DNA of 64,000 nt from DASZQL01 sp964391865 (GTDB taxonomy: Bacteria > Planctomycetota > Phycisphaerae > Phycisphaerales > UBA1924): the NCBI GenBank assembly GCA_964391865.1, contig CAYMNQ010000001.1, positions 1,050,802-1,114,801 of the forward strand, given 5' to 3'. Shown here in pieces: positions 27,254 to 35,285 of the stretch. The first letter of the stretch is position 1; each line of letters begins with the position of its first letter. The notes below the pieces were generated by a model that saw nothing but the letters and a program-made list of their open reading frames with translations, was not told where the DNA came from and did no database searches. Made by a program: the position numbers and the translations under genes.

Positions 27254-27279
27254 CATGCTCGCCCAAAGCGGCGAGCATG
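27254..27279. repeat. CATGCTCGC hairpin, copy 2
   Basis: The same 26-base hairpin as at 26620 with one or two base changes in the loop side, again followed by CCACCC. It lies 40 bases upstream of a leftward gene start. Confidence 0.75.
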
Positions 27280-27300
27280 CCACCCGAGAACGAACAAACA

Positions 27301-27338
27301 CACTTTCCCCTCCGCGCTCTCTGTGTCTCCGTGGTGAA
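27301..27338. repeat. Right half of a CACGGAGACACGGAG-family element
   Basis: The stretch ends CTCTGTGTCTCCGTGGTGAA, matching the right arm of the 18114-18322 element. No left arm was found, so this is a partial copy at the 3' end of the heptosyltransferase gene. Confidence 0.65.
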
Positions 27339-27343
27339 CTTCT

Positions 27344-28492
27344 TCAACGCGCCGCGGCACCGGCGAGCAGCGAGTTCACCGCCGCCACCACGTCGCCCAT
27401 GCCGATGCGGTCGATCTTGCACCGTTCCGGGTGATCGTTCGCCACTTCCTCCGCCGGCAGGTCGGGATCGGCGGTCAGGATCACTTCGTCCTCAAACGGG
27501 ATCGTGGTCCAGCGGTGGTCCGTCGGGCCGAACATCGTGACCACCGGCGTGCCGACGGCGGCGGCGATGTGGCGTGGGCCCGTGTCGTTCGTCACCATCA
27601 CGCGGCAGCGCTTCACCAGCGCCTTCAGGATCGACAGCGAGATGCCCAGCTTCGGCAGCGCCACAACGTGCCGACCATCGCCCTGCGCGTCGCGCACGAT
27701 CGCATCGACCAGATCGCTCTCGGCAGGCGAGCCGTTGACGAGCACCGTCATGCCGTGCTTGTCGCTGAGGTACTCGGCGAGCGCGACGAACCGGTCGGCG
27801 GGCCAGCGCTTGCTCTCATGGTTGCCGCCCGGGTTCAGCATCGCCATCGGCGCTTTGCGGAGTTCGTGCGCTGTGAAGCCCGCATTTTCAAGCAGTTCCT
27901 CGGCGGCGAGTTCCTCCTCGCGCGTGACGTTCAGCTCAAGCGGGCCAGGACGCCCGACCTCGATGCCGATCGAGCGCAGCAGGTGGCGCGCGAGATTGAA
28001 GTAGTAGTCCACCGCCGGGATCGGCGCCCAGTCGTTCGGCGCGGTGCTAGAGCGTTTATACGGCTCGATCTCGCGCCGGCGCGGCGGGTGGAGTTTCTCC
28101 GTCAGCAGCATACCCCGCGCGTCACGCTCGTAACCAATGCGGCGCGGGATGCCCGCGAGGCGCGTGACGAGAGCCGTCGAGAATGAATTGGTCAGCAGGA
28201 GCGCGGCGTCGTAGCGCTGGTGCCGAATCTTGGCGGCGACTTTCTTCGGCCCCATCATGCCCACGGCACGATCGACGTGGAACTCATCAAGGAAGGGCGT
28301 GCCCGCGAGAATCTGATCGATGCCGGGGCGCATCAGCCCGCCGATGAGCGAGCCGGGGAGCAATTCACGAAGGACTCGGAGGGTGGGCGTCGCCATGACC
28401 GTATCGCCCACCCACGAGGGGAGCACGACGAGCAGCCGGTGCGGCTTGCCGGGGTGGTCGATCGGAGAGTGAGGGTCGGGCGGAAAGGGCAC
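27344..28492 (-). CDS. Glycosyltransferase family 9 (ADP-heptose:LPS heptosyltransferase type)
   Basis: A 382-residue GT9 enzyme, probably adding L,D-heptose to LPS inner core at the cytoplasmic face. RLLVVLPSWVGDTVMATPTL is the GT9 opening, MLNPGGNHESKRWPADRF carries the donor-binding Gly/Lys/Trp cluster, and VTNDTGPRHIAAAVGTP with MFGPTDHRWTTI are the C-terminal signatures. GTG 28492 is the most sensible start; the frame opens at 28552 only with a TTG. gmhB and the kinase-like gene in the same stretch support an LPS role. Confidence 0.88.
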   Translation of the reverse strand: MPFPPDPHSPIDHPGKPHRLLVVLPSWVGDTVMATPTLRVLRELLPGSLIGGLMRPGIDQILAGTPFLDEFHVDRAVGMMGPKKVAAKIRHQRYDAALLLTNSFSTALVTRLAGIPRRIGYERDARGMLLTEKLHPPRRREIEPYKRSSTAPNDWAPIPAVDYYFNLARHLLRSIGIEVGRPGPLELNVTREEELAAEELLENAGFTAHELRKAPMAMLNPGGNHESKRWPADRFVALAEYLSDKHGMTVLVNGSPAESDLVDAIVRDAQGDGRHVVALPKLGISLSILKALVKRCRVMVTNDTGPRHIAAAVGTPVVTMFGPTDHRWTTIPFEDEVILTADPDLPAEEVANDHPERCKIDRIGMGDVVAAVNSLLAGAAAR

Positions 28493-28585
28493 GATCGTTG
28501 AACGGCAGGTGAATAATCGGCGAGTGATGGAGCTCGGCGCGAACCATCGCAACCGCAGGCTGCCGAAAGCATATCCGCGCCGGAA

Positions 28586-29188
28586 TCACGATGACGATCC
28601 CTGCGCAGAGTCAACCCGAGTCAGCCGGATATCTACCTCCCGGTCGACGAACTCCCACTCCTTTGTCGCGCGGAGCCGGCGGACGAGTTCCTCGAACTGA
28701 TCCTCGTGCTCCGGCGCGTACTCGAACCACGTCAGGAAATCGAAAGGCTCATGCAAATCGCGGCAATGATGCAGCCGGCGCGCGATCGCGGGGAGGTACT
28801 CAAGGCCGATCGTGGTGTGGCGCGACTCCGCCTCGAAGATCGCTCGGCGTTCGTCCTGCGCGAGGGCCCACCAAGCTGGAGATTTTCGGATCGGGATCAG
28901 CGCCGCCCGCGTCGCGCTCGGCCGATGGAGCCCCGCTTGGCGCGCGGTGAGTGTGTCGGCCTCGGCGCGCGTGGTGTACCGCGAGTTGCTCGTCACCCCG
29001 CGGAGCGACCAGACCGATCCAGCGGGCGTTGAGTCGCCACGCCCCTCGCGCACGGCGATCGACGCGGCCGGCGCGAGCGACTCGCCAACCACCGGGCAGA
29101 TCCGATCGACACTCCATTCGCCGCCCACGCAGGCAACAAACGTGACGAGCAGCGGCGAGCCTGAGTATGCATGGGCGGTTGCTGGCAT
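28586..29188 (-). CDS. Chlorite dismutase / coproheme decarboxylase-like protein
   Basis: A 200-residue protein whose second half resembles the Cld fold: PIRKSPAWWALAQDERRAI, then SRHTTIGLEYLPAIARRLHH, where the His could be the axial haem ligand, then FDFLTWFEYAPEHEDQFEEL and LRATKEWEFVDREVDIRL. Relatives either decompose chlorite or finish haem b synthesis (HemQ). The first half is shorter than in those enzymes. No Shine-Dalgarno motif. Family assignment is from remembered motif spacing and is moderately secure; function is not. Confidence 0.6.
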   Translation of the reverse strand: MPATAHAYSGSPLLVTFVACVGGEWSVDRICPVVGESLAPAASIAVREGRGDSTPAGSVWSLRGVTSNSRYTTRAEADTLTARQAGLHRPSATRAALIPIRKSPAWWALAQDERRAIFEAESRHTTIGLEYLPAIARRLHHCRDLHEPFDFLTWFEYAPEHEDQFEELVRRLRATKEWEFVDREVDIRLTRVDSAQGSSS

Positions 29189-29290
29189 TGGCGTGTGACA
29201 TCCCGTGCCGTGGTCGGCGCGCCCGGGGCTTTGAATCGGGCGGCGCTCGCTCGGCGAGTCACTTTGATGGCGGGCCAGCTGAGAAGGTTT

Positions 29291-29605
29291 CTAGATCATC
29301 GGGTCGTAGTGATCAGGCTCCGCCGGCGGGTGCTCGCCCCACAGGCTCGGCACGCCGAATTTCTGCGAGTACCAGCGGTTGGTCAGCCGTCGCAACTCGG
29401 CGGCGAACCCGATCGACGCCAGCCGATCCAACGCCAGCGTCGCCACCACTCGGTCGGGCTGAGCCGCGATCGCCAGCAGCTTCACATTGTTCCGCTCCGC
29501 GATCGAGTGAGCCGTCGCGACCACCATGTCGCGGATCTTCTCGTTCGCCAGCGGCGCGCCTTCGAGCGCGCGGAGAGTGACCGTGTTGCTCGGGGCATGG
29601 GTCAT
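29291..29605 (-). CDS. Small conserved-looking hypothetical protein coupled to gmhB
   Basis: A 104-residue cytoplasmic protein with helical first half (ANEKIRDMVVATAHSIAERN) and a distinctive tail, LRRLTNRWYSQKFGVPSLWG then EHPPAEPDHYDPMI. Its ATG overlaps the stop of gmhB (ATGA, 29602-29605), so both are made together. I do not recognise the family. Coupling to an LPS-heptose phosphatase suggests a link to that pathway, nothing more. Confidence 0.7.
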   Translation of the reverse strand: MTHAPSNTVTLRALEGAPLANEKIRDMVVATAHSIAERNNVKLLAIAAQPDRVVATLALDRLASIGFAAELRRLTNRWYSQKFGVPSLWGEHPPAEPDHYDPMI

Positions 29606-30156
29606 CGCTTGGATTCTCGCAGGATGATGCCCGCGGCGGAAGAGAGATCCGGCGCTCGGAACTCGGCGGCGGAGTCGATGATCAATTCTGCCGCGCCTAG
29701 CCGGATGGTCCGGCAGCCGGCGGCACGCCCCGCTTCCACGTCGCGCTCCATGTCCCCCACCGCCCACGAGCGCGCCACATCGATCGACAGCGCGCACGCC
29801 GCATCGAGGATCATCCCCGGCTGGGGCTTCCGCCACGGGTGCTCGCGGCTGAACTCGGGCACCACGCCCTTCGGGTGGTACGGGCAGTAGCGGAATGCGC
29901 TGACCGCGCCGCCCAGAAGCTCGTTCACGCGCGCGTTCACCCGCTCGACCGTTTCGACGCCGTACTTCCCGCGCGCGACCCCGCCCTGATTCGAGACGAC
30001 GACCAGCAAAAACCCGGCGCATCGGAGGCGTTCGCACGACTCCAGCGCGCCGGGCCTCAAGCGCACGAGCGTGGGGTCTCCAAGATCGCCGTCGGCAGTG
30101 ACGTCGATGCAGTGGATCAGCGTGTCGTCGCGGTCAAAGAAAACGGCGGCGTTCAT
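29602..30156 (-). CDS. gmhB: HAD phosphatase, heptose-1,7-bisphosphate 7-phosphatase type
   Basis: A 184-residue HAD-IIIA phosphatase that in LPS synthesis removes the 7-phosphate from manno-heptose bisphosphate. FFDRDDTLI carries the nucleophile Asp8 and acid Asp10; VVVSNQGGVARGKY is motif II; KPQPGMI is motif III and VGDMERDVEAGRAAG motif IV. GmhB proteins normally have a zinc loop C-x-H...C-x-C; here only YCPYHP remains and the second Cys pair is absent. ATG 30156 is used; GTG 30159 is an alternative. The neighbouring heptosyltransferase supports the role. Confidence 0.82.
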   Translation of the reverse strand: MNAAVFFDRDDTLIHCIDVTADGDLGDPTLVRLRPGALESCERLRCAGFLLVVVSNQGGVARGKYGVETVERVNARVNELLGGAVSAFRYCPYHPKGVVPEFSREHPWRKPQPGMILDAACALSIDVARSWAVGDMERDVEAGRAAGCRTIRLGAAELIIDSAAEFRAPDLSSAAGIILRESKR

Positions 30157-30201
30157 CACGCCGCCGAGGGTATCACGTTAGTTGTCCGCCGATGCCGCCG
30201 C

Positions 30202-32850
30202 TTACGGCGTCATCAGGTCCTGCGCTTGCTGCCACAGCTCGGCGCCGTCGAGGGCTTCGTTCCAGATCTTGACGTCGTAGATGCGGCCCTTGAAGGGGCG
30301 GTTCTGGGTCTGCTCGTTGCCCAGCAGGAAGTGACGGTTGCTCCAATTGCCGAAATCACCCTTGCTGGTGCTGTCGGTGTGGACGAGCCGCCCGTTGATG
30401 TAGATGCGGAGCAGGTCGCCCGTATTCGCGTCATAGGTGAACGCGTAGACGACCGGCTGGTTGCGATCCCAGCAGTCGTCCGGGCCGTCGGAGAAGGTGC
30501 CGGTGTTCGTGCGCAGGCGGGTCCAGTTGTCGAAGCCGACCATCTTCCCGTTCACATAGCGCGGGTCGCCGATCACGGAGAAGTTGCGCGAACTGAGATT
30601 GGTCTCGCTGGAGAAGGTGACGATGCGGGCACCGCTGCTGCTGCCGCCGTCCTGCTTGAACTGTACCTGGACCGTGATGGCGTTGGTCGCCTGGAGCGCC
30701 TGGCGGAGGCCCGACGCAACGGAGGTGCTGGTGGTCTGCAGGCGGGCCGTGCCGCTGCTGGTGGACTGGTTCAGGTAAACGCCCGTGCCCGTGGAATCAT
30801 TGACCCACGAGATCGAGCCGTTGCCGCGCTTGAACTGAAGATCAACATCGCCCACGCGGTCGTTGACCCAGCTGCCGTTCTGCTCATCGAAGTCGTAGTG
30901 CAGGACGGCGTGGTAGTGCCGGCGGCACACGGGGCGCGCGGTGAAGATCCAGTCGGACGACGGGCGGTGCACGGCGGGGTCGCGGTGATTCAGCCAGCCC
31001 CAGCCCGACAGCCCGTCGAAGCCGCGGTGACCGTTGTCGTTGTCCTCGTTGCCGAAGCGGAAGGTGTAGCCGAAGTTCCCGGCGTAGTCGTAGATCGGGA
31101 TGATCTCGCCCGTGTTGACCCAGGTCACGGTGCCGGAGTTGGTGCCGTTGGGAGTCACGACGATGAGGTCGTCATCGCCCGGCGCGCCCGCGACAACCGT
31201 ATAGGTGAAGTCGATGTCGATATAGCCCTTGTACGCCGGGTCGTAGCTGGAGCCGACATCGCGACCGCCGAATGCGCGGCCGAAGATTCGGATGCTCGCG
31301 CCGTCGTAGTCCAGGAACACGGCCGTGCCGGGGGCTTCGAAGTCGAAGGTGAAGATATCGGCGGCGCCGGGCGTCACATCGAAGAGTTCATCGAGGCGCA
31401 GCCCGTAGTGCGGCGAAGCCGCGTTCCCGTCCGGGTGATTCGCGAGGCGGTACGTGCCCGGCTCGCCGAGGTGCGCCGGGGTGCACTGGATGCCGTCGCC
31501 CTGGTACTGCCCGTGGCGCGCTTCGCAGTCGCCCTGCGTGAGCACCTCGCACGAGCCGCTGGGCAGGCAGCAGGCACCGGTCCGCTGCGGCGGGATGCAC
31601 AGCGGGCGAGCGGTGAAAATCCAGTCCGAGGCGGCGACGTGCAGGTCCGGGTCGCGATGGTTGAGCCACCCCCAGCCCGAAAGCCCGTTGAACCCGCGGT
31701 GCCCCGCATCGTTGTCTTCGTTGCCGAAACGGAAGGTGAAGCCGAAGTCGCCCGCGTAGTCGTAGATCGGGATGATCTCGCCCGTGTTGACCCAGGTCAC
31801 GGTGCCGGCGTTCGTGCCACTCGGGGTCACGACGATGAGGTCGTCATCGCCCGGCGCGCTCGCGACAACCGTGTAGCAGAAGTTCAGATCGACAAAGCCG
31901 CGCCACATCGGGTCGTAGCCATCGCCGGTATCGCGCCCGCCGAAGGCGCGGCCATGGATGCGGATCTTCGTGCCGTCATAGTCAAGGAACACGCACGCGC
32001 CGGGTGCTTCGAAATCGAACGAGAAGATGTCGTGCCCGTCGGTCACGTTGAAGAGTTCATCGAGGCGCAGACCGTAGAACGGGGCGGCCGCGTCGCCGTC
32101 GGGATGATTGCCGAGCTTGTACGTGCCGATGCCGCCGAGCTGCGTCGGCGTGCAGAGCGTGTTGTCGCCCTGGTAGCTGCCGCCCTGCGCCGCGCAGCTC
32201 GGCGCGGTGGCGATGATGCACTCGCCCGTCTCAAGGCAGCACGCGCCGGTACGCGCCGGCGTGGGGGCGATGTTGCCCTTCGCTTCGCCCGCGAACGCGA
32301 GCGTGAAGTCACCCGTGAAGGTCGACATCTCGCTGGTGACGGTCATGCCGATGTCGGAATTCGCCGGGTACAGCGCGGCGAGCGCGCCGCCCGTGAGCGT
32401 GAAGCGGAAGTTGTATTGGTCGGTCGAGATCACGCCGTCGGTGTTCTCAAAGCCGAACTCGACGACCTCGCCCGTGAGCAAGACGCCGGCGAAATCGATG
32501 TTGCCGTCGCCGTCCTGATCGACCTGCCCGATGACGACAAGGTCGTCGCCCGACCCGCCGCCGACGAGATTGCCGGAGGAATCAACCAACGCGCGGACGG
32601 TGACGGACCGGATCGCCGGGTCGCCCGTGACGCCCACGACGCGGGGCGGCGAACCGCCCGTGAAGCGCACCGCGAGCGGGCGCGCATCAATGTTGAACTG
32701 CTGGGTGGCGGGGTCGTACGCGGTCGTACCCTGGTTGTCGTAGGTCGTGAGCGGGAAGCCGAGATTCAAGTCGAGCAGTTCGGCGCTGGCGGCGGCCGAA
32801 CATCCGAGCGAGAGCGCGAGCGCTCCGAGGATCAACGAACGGTGGGACAT
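30202..32850 (-). CDS. Secreted LamG protein with two tandem 223-residue cysteine-rich modules
   Basis: An 882-residue exported protein. Signal peptide SHRSLILGALALSLGCSAAASA; residues about 24-190 are a beta-rich domain with an EF-hand-like GQVDQDGDGNID. Two near-identical modules follow at about 201-418 and 424-642, each starting RTGACCL..G.C and containing LRLDELF, IFGRAFGGRD-like and GLSGWGWLNHRDP motifs. The end (about 650-880) is a LamG/concanavalin-type domain (VQVQFKQDGGSSSGARIV, RIYDVKIWNEALDG). Probably a carbohydrate-binding or surface structural protein. GGAGG seven bases before ATG 32850 sets the start. Confidence 0.82.
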   Translation of the reverse strand: MSHRSLILGALALSLGCSAAASAELLDLNLGFPLTTYDNQGTTAYDPATQQFNIDARPLAVRFTGGSPPRVVGVTGDPAIRSVTVRALVDSSGNLVGGGSGDDLVVIGQVDQDGDGNIDFAGVLLTGEVVEFGFENTDGVISTDQYNFRFTLTGGALAALYPANSDIGMTVTSEMSTFTGDFTLAFAGEAKGNIAPTPARTGACCLETGECIIATAPSCAAQGGSYQGDNTLCTPTQLGGIGTYKLGNHPDGDAAAPFYGLRLDELFNVTDGHDIFSFDFEAPGACVFLDYDGTKIRIHGRAFGGRDTGDGYDPMWRGFVDLNFCYTVVASAPGDDDLIVVTPSGTNAGTVTWVNTGEIIPIYDYAGDFGFTFRFGNEDNDAGHRGFNGLSGWGWLNHRDPDLHVAASDWIFTARPLCIPPQRTGACCLPSGSCEVLTQGDCEARHGQYQGDGIQCTPAHLGEPGTYRLANHPDGNAASPHYGLRLDELFDVTPGAADIFTFDFEAPGTAVFLDYDGASIRIFGRAFGGRDVGSSYDPAYKGYIDIDFTYTVVAGAPGDDDLIVVTPNGTNSGTVTWVNTGEIIPIYDYAGNFGYTFRFGNEDNDNGHRGFDGLSGWGWLNHRDPAVHRPSSDWIFTARPVCRRHYHAVLHYDFDEQNGSWVNDRVGDVDLQFKRGNGSISWVNDSTGTGVYLNQSTSSGTARLQTTSTSVASGLRQALQATNAITVQVQFKQDGGSSSGARIVTFSSETNLSSRNFSVIGDPRYVNGKMVGFDNWTRLRTNTGTFSDGPDDCWDRNQPVVYAFTYDANTGDLLRIYINGRLVHTDSTSKGDFGNWSNRHFLLGNEQTQNRPFKGRIYDVKIWNEALDGAELWQQAQDLMTP

Positions 32851-32939
32851 GAGGGTTCCTCCGGGCGCGCGGGACAGCGCGCCGATCAAGATGGAAGTGA
32901 TCGGGACCGATTCGTGCGTGAGAGGTCCAGAACGAAAAT

Positions 32940-32974
32940 CGGCCGCGCCGGGGTGGGTAACTCCGGCGAGGCCG
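32940..32974 (-). terminator. Rho-independent terminator between the two secreted-protein genes
   Basis: Read leftward, CGGCC-T-CGCCGG pairs with CCGGCG-C-GGCCG with a single mismatch and is followed by ATTTTCGTTCT. It should end the transcript of the upstream sorting-tag protein. Confidence 0.65.
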
Positions 32975-32990
32975 AAGAGTCAGAGAAAGA

Positions 32991-33635
32991 TCAGGCGGAG
33001 CGACGGCGACGGACCGCCGCGCCCGCGAAGAGAGCCAAGACGCCCGCGCTCATCGGGGCAGGCACGAGCGGAGCGGTGTCGGCGTTCCCGCCGCCGGTCC
33101 CGGGTTCGTCGTCATCCAGGTTGCTCCAGCTGCCGGCCCAGGAACCGGGGAACTTGGAGCCGGTGAGGATCGTGCCGGCCTGAGCACCAACGCCGCCGTA
33201 CAGACCAGCCGCATCGCCGCCGGTGATCTGCCAGAGGAATTCGAGGATCGTGCCACCGCGAGTGGCGGTGAACCCGAAGTCAATCAGCGTAGCGCTCAGC
33301 AGCGTGCCCGAGCCGAAGCCCAGGCCCGCGACCAGCCCGGTAATGGTCAGCGAGCCGATGCTGGCTTCGCCCATCTCGTCGATGCTGGCATCGATGGTGA
33401 AGAGCGCGTCGCCGGTGATGGGCAGCGCCATACCGACGCCATCGTCATCGATTTCGAGGGCGAAGCCGTCAACGAACAGGTCGTTGCTGTCGGCGTCGTA
33501 CACCACGTCGATGAACCCGGCGACGATGTCGGGATCATTTTCAAGTTGAAGGTTGAGGGGGGCAGCCACAGCGGTACCGGCCAAGCCGGCGACGCTACAG
33601 AGCGCAGCAATGCGCGCGAACACACAATTCTTCAC
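32991..33635 (-). CDS. Exported protein with C-terminal VPAP/transmembrane/Arg sorting tag
   Basis: A 214-residue protein: signal peptide (FARIAALCSVAGLAGTAVAA), a beta-rich body (DIVAGFIDVVYDADSNDLFV, GSLTITGLVAGLGFGSGTLL) and a C-terminal tag VPAPMSAGVLALFAGAAVRR ending RRRSA. The tag has the layout of PEP-CTERM-like signals, which are cut and anchored by an exosortase-type enzyme. Start GTG 33635 has AGGAGGAG seven bases upstream; that site is the target of a hairpin described separately. Function unknown; likely surface matrix. Confidence 0.8.
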   Translation of the reverse strand: MKNCVFARIAALCSVAGLAGTAVAAPLNLQLENDPDIVAGFIDVVYDADSNDLFVDGFALEIDDDGVGMALPITGDALFTIDASIDEMGEASIGSLTITGLVAGLGFGSGTLLSATLIDFGFTATRGGTILEFLWQITGGDAAGLYGGVGAQAGTILTGSKFPGSWAGSWSNLDDDEPGTGGGNADTAPLVPAPMSAGVLALFAGAAVRRRRSA

Positions 33636-33642
33636 GGTCTAA

Positions 33643-33700
33643 CTCCTCCTGTGCTGAGACCGCCCGCGCGGGCGGCTCTTCCCTGTGAATGCAGGAGGAG
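33643..33700 (-). promoter_or_regulatory. Leader hairpin that hides the ribosome-binding site of the sorting-tag gene
   Basis: In the leftward mRNA, CTCCTCCTG (from 33700) is the exact complement of CAGGAGGAG (33651-33643), the Shine-Dalgarno site of the gene starting at 33635. Between them lies a perfect palindrome CCGCCCGCGCGGGCGG (33660-33675). Together they form a two-tier hairpin in which the ribosome site is fully paired. Such leaders act as thermosensors, riboswitch outputs or protein-binding switches. Confidence 0.6.
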
Positions 33701-33705
33701 AATAG

Positions 33706-33720
33706 CCGGTATTTAACCGG
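33706..33720. promoter_or_regulatory. AT-centred dyad, likely promoter/operator
   Basis: CCGGT-ATTTA-ACCGG lies just upstream of the leader hairpin and holds the AT-rich core TAAATA in leftward reading, a possible -10. The remainder of the 319-base gap 33636-33954 shows no gene; AT-rich sequence around 33780-33850 may hold further promoter elements. Confidence 0.35.
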
Positions 33721-33954
33721 ATGCAAGCATGAATCGCCTCGTGAAACCCCCTGCGAGAATGAACCGAGCGAGTTTGCCGCCGTAAGCGACTGTCAAACAT
33801 GTACTTATGCACCAGCGGTGCATTTGTGAAGGCTGTGAAAGAAAAGTGTTTGCCGAAACACATCGTCCGGGAACGAACGATCCGCCGCTGAGCCCTGGGC
33901 GAGTTCGGCGGCGGATCTTGATGGTTACGGGGATATATCGCGGCGGAAAGGCGG

Positions 33955-34206
33955 TCAACTCTTCTTCGGCGGCGGCGGCGGCGGGGGCTTGCGCGAGTCC
34001 TTGTTGCCAACGAGGATCAGACCGAGATCGGCGCGGCGGCCGTGCACGCCGCCGCCTTCGGCGGCGCGGACGCCTTCCGCACCGCCGCAGTCAGATCGAA
34101 CGCCCTCGATCCCCCCGCCGCCGGGCGCGGTGAGTGTGCCGAGCGAGAGTCCCCACGCCGCGACTGGAACGAACAGTTGTTTCACGAGGATGGTTGCAGT
34201 GAGCAT
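33955..34206 (-). CDS. Small exported peptide with polyproline tail
   Basis: An 83-residue protein. The first 27 residues (LTATILVKQLFVPVAAWGLS) form a hydrophobic signal or anchor, followed by a Gly-rich middle with one Cys and the tail KPPPPPPPKKS. ATG 34206 is only 2 nt after the stop of the HTH gene, with AAAGGA inside the end of that gene as ribosome site, so the two are coupled. No family is recognised. It could be a secreted signal, a surface peptide or simply a small membrane protein. Confidence 0.55.
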   Translation of the reverse strand: MLTATILVKQLFVPVAAWGLSLGTLTAPGGGGIEGVRSDCGGAEGVRAAEGGGVHGRRADLGLILVGNKDSRKPPPPPPPKKS

Positions 34207-34208
34207 GG

Positions 34209-35177
34209 TTACAGGTCCTTTCGTTCGCGGGTGACAAGCAGGTCAGGCGCGATTGAATTCCAGTGATTGAAAACGAGTGTGAGTGATCGCGTCCGCAGAG
34301 TCGACCACAGGCTGGGCGACGGGTTGCTCTTCGCAGTTTTCGCGGCGAGGGCCGACCAGCGCTCCGCGTGCTCGGATTCCATCGTGAACAGGCGCTCCAC
34401 GAACGCGAGCGTATCGGTCCAGAAGCCGTCGTCTTCTTCCTTTGATCGGCGGCTGGAGTCGATCAGGCGCGTGCCGCCCGCGTCGATGAGCTTTGCATCG
34501 CCCACGAGCGCACCGATCTGCCCGAGTCCGCAGCCGACGGCGTTGATGATCCGGTCGCGCACCAGCGGGTTCTCGCACGACTCGATCGCGCCCAGCCCCT
34601 CGCGCTCGAGGCGGAGGAGCCAGTCCGCCGTGCCGCGGAGCGCCCGCTCGCTGACGGCGTCGGGCGCGACACGCTCGAGCGCGCTGGCGAGCGTGACGGC
34701 GGCGTTGGCGCACATCCGCGACCGGTAACGCACCGGGCCGCAGCACGCCATGCTGACGATCACGCCCGCTTCATTCGGGATCGCCGCCGGCTCGGCGGAG
34801 CGGCGCAGCGCGTGGTTCAGCTTCAGGTGATAGTTGTAGAGCGCGGTGTCCTCCCACCCCTCGCCGCGCGCGGGCAGTTCCTCGGGCGGCAGCTCGACGA
34901 TGTCGTATGGCGAAGCGCAGGCGCGCTCGATGCCCTCGAGGATTTTCATCATCTGCGGACGCGTGGCGCACGGCTTGTAGTCCGGGTGCTCGTTCAGATA
35001 ACGATTCAGCGCCGTGCGGTCCGCGCCGACGATGTTTGCAAGCTCCTCCTGCGTGGTGCGGTGGGAGTCGAGCCACTCGTTGGCGAGGGTGATCGAAGCG
35101 GTGTACCGGGCGGCGAGCGCCAGCATACTGCGCTCGCGACGCCCCTTGGCGGAAACCCGAAGAGCGCGCGGCTCCAT
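34209..35177 (-). CDS. HTH (XRE-like) DNA-binding regulator with large C-terminal domain
   Basis: A 322-residue cytoplasmic protein. Residues about 33-72 form a lambda-repressor-like HTH (ANEWLDSHRTTQEELANIVG, ADRTALNRYLNEHP). The remaining 240 residues are mostly helical (VTLASALERVAPDAVSERAL, IINAVGCGLGQIGALVGDAK) with no domain I can name. GGAG nine bases before ATG 35177 sets the start. Upstream is a perfect 27-bp palindrome, a likely autoregulatory operator. Downstream is a coupled small peptide gene. Confidence 0.7.
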   Translation of the reverse strand: MEPRALRVSAKGRRERSMLALAARYTASITLANEWLDSHRTTQEELANIVGADRTALNRYLNEHPDYKPCATRPQMMKILEGIERACASPYDIVELPPEELPARGEGWEDTALYNYHLKLNHALRRSAEPAAIPNEAGVIVSMACCGPVRYRSRMCANAAVTLASALERVAPDAVSERALRGTADWLLRLEREGLGAIESCENPLVRDRIINAVGCGLGQIGALVGDAKLIDAGGTRLIDSSRRSKEEDDGFWTDTLAFVERLFTMESEHAERWSALAAKTAKSNPSPSLWSTLRTRSLTLVFNHWNSIAPDLLVTRERKDL

Positions 35178-35285
35178 GGGTGGTCACTCCAAACGCCGCA
35201 GCGGTGTGCGAAGTCACTCTCGTATGGCCGGAGGACCAATCGCTGCGGACGTCATTACTGATACGGATACTTCATGGGCGAGATT

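Noticed and set aside
29839..33183. A 1114-residue open frame on the + strand
   Set aside because: It runs antisense through gmhB and the 882-residue secreted protein; its product is Val/Ala/Arg/Asp-rich with no domain. The reverse-strand genes have signal peptides, motifs and ribosome sites.
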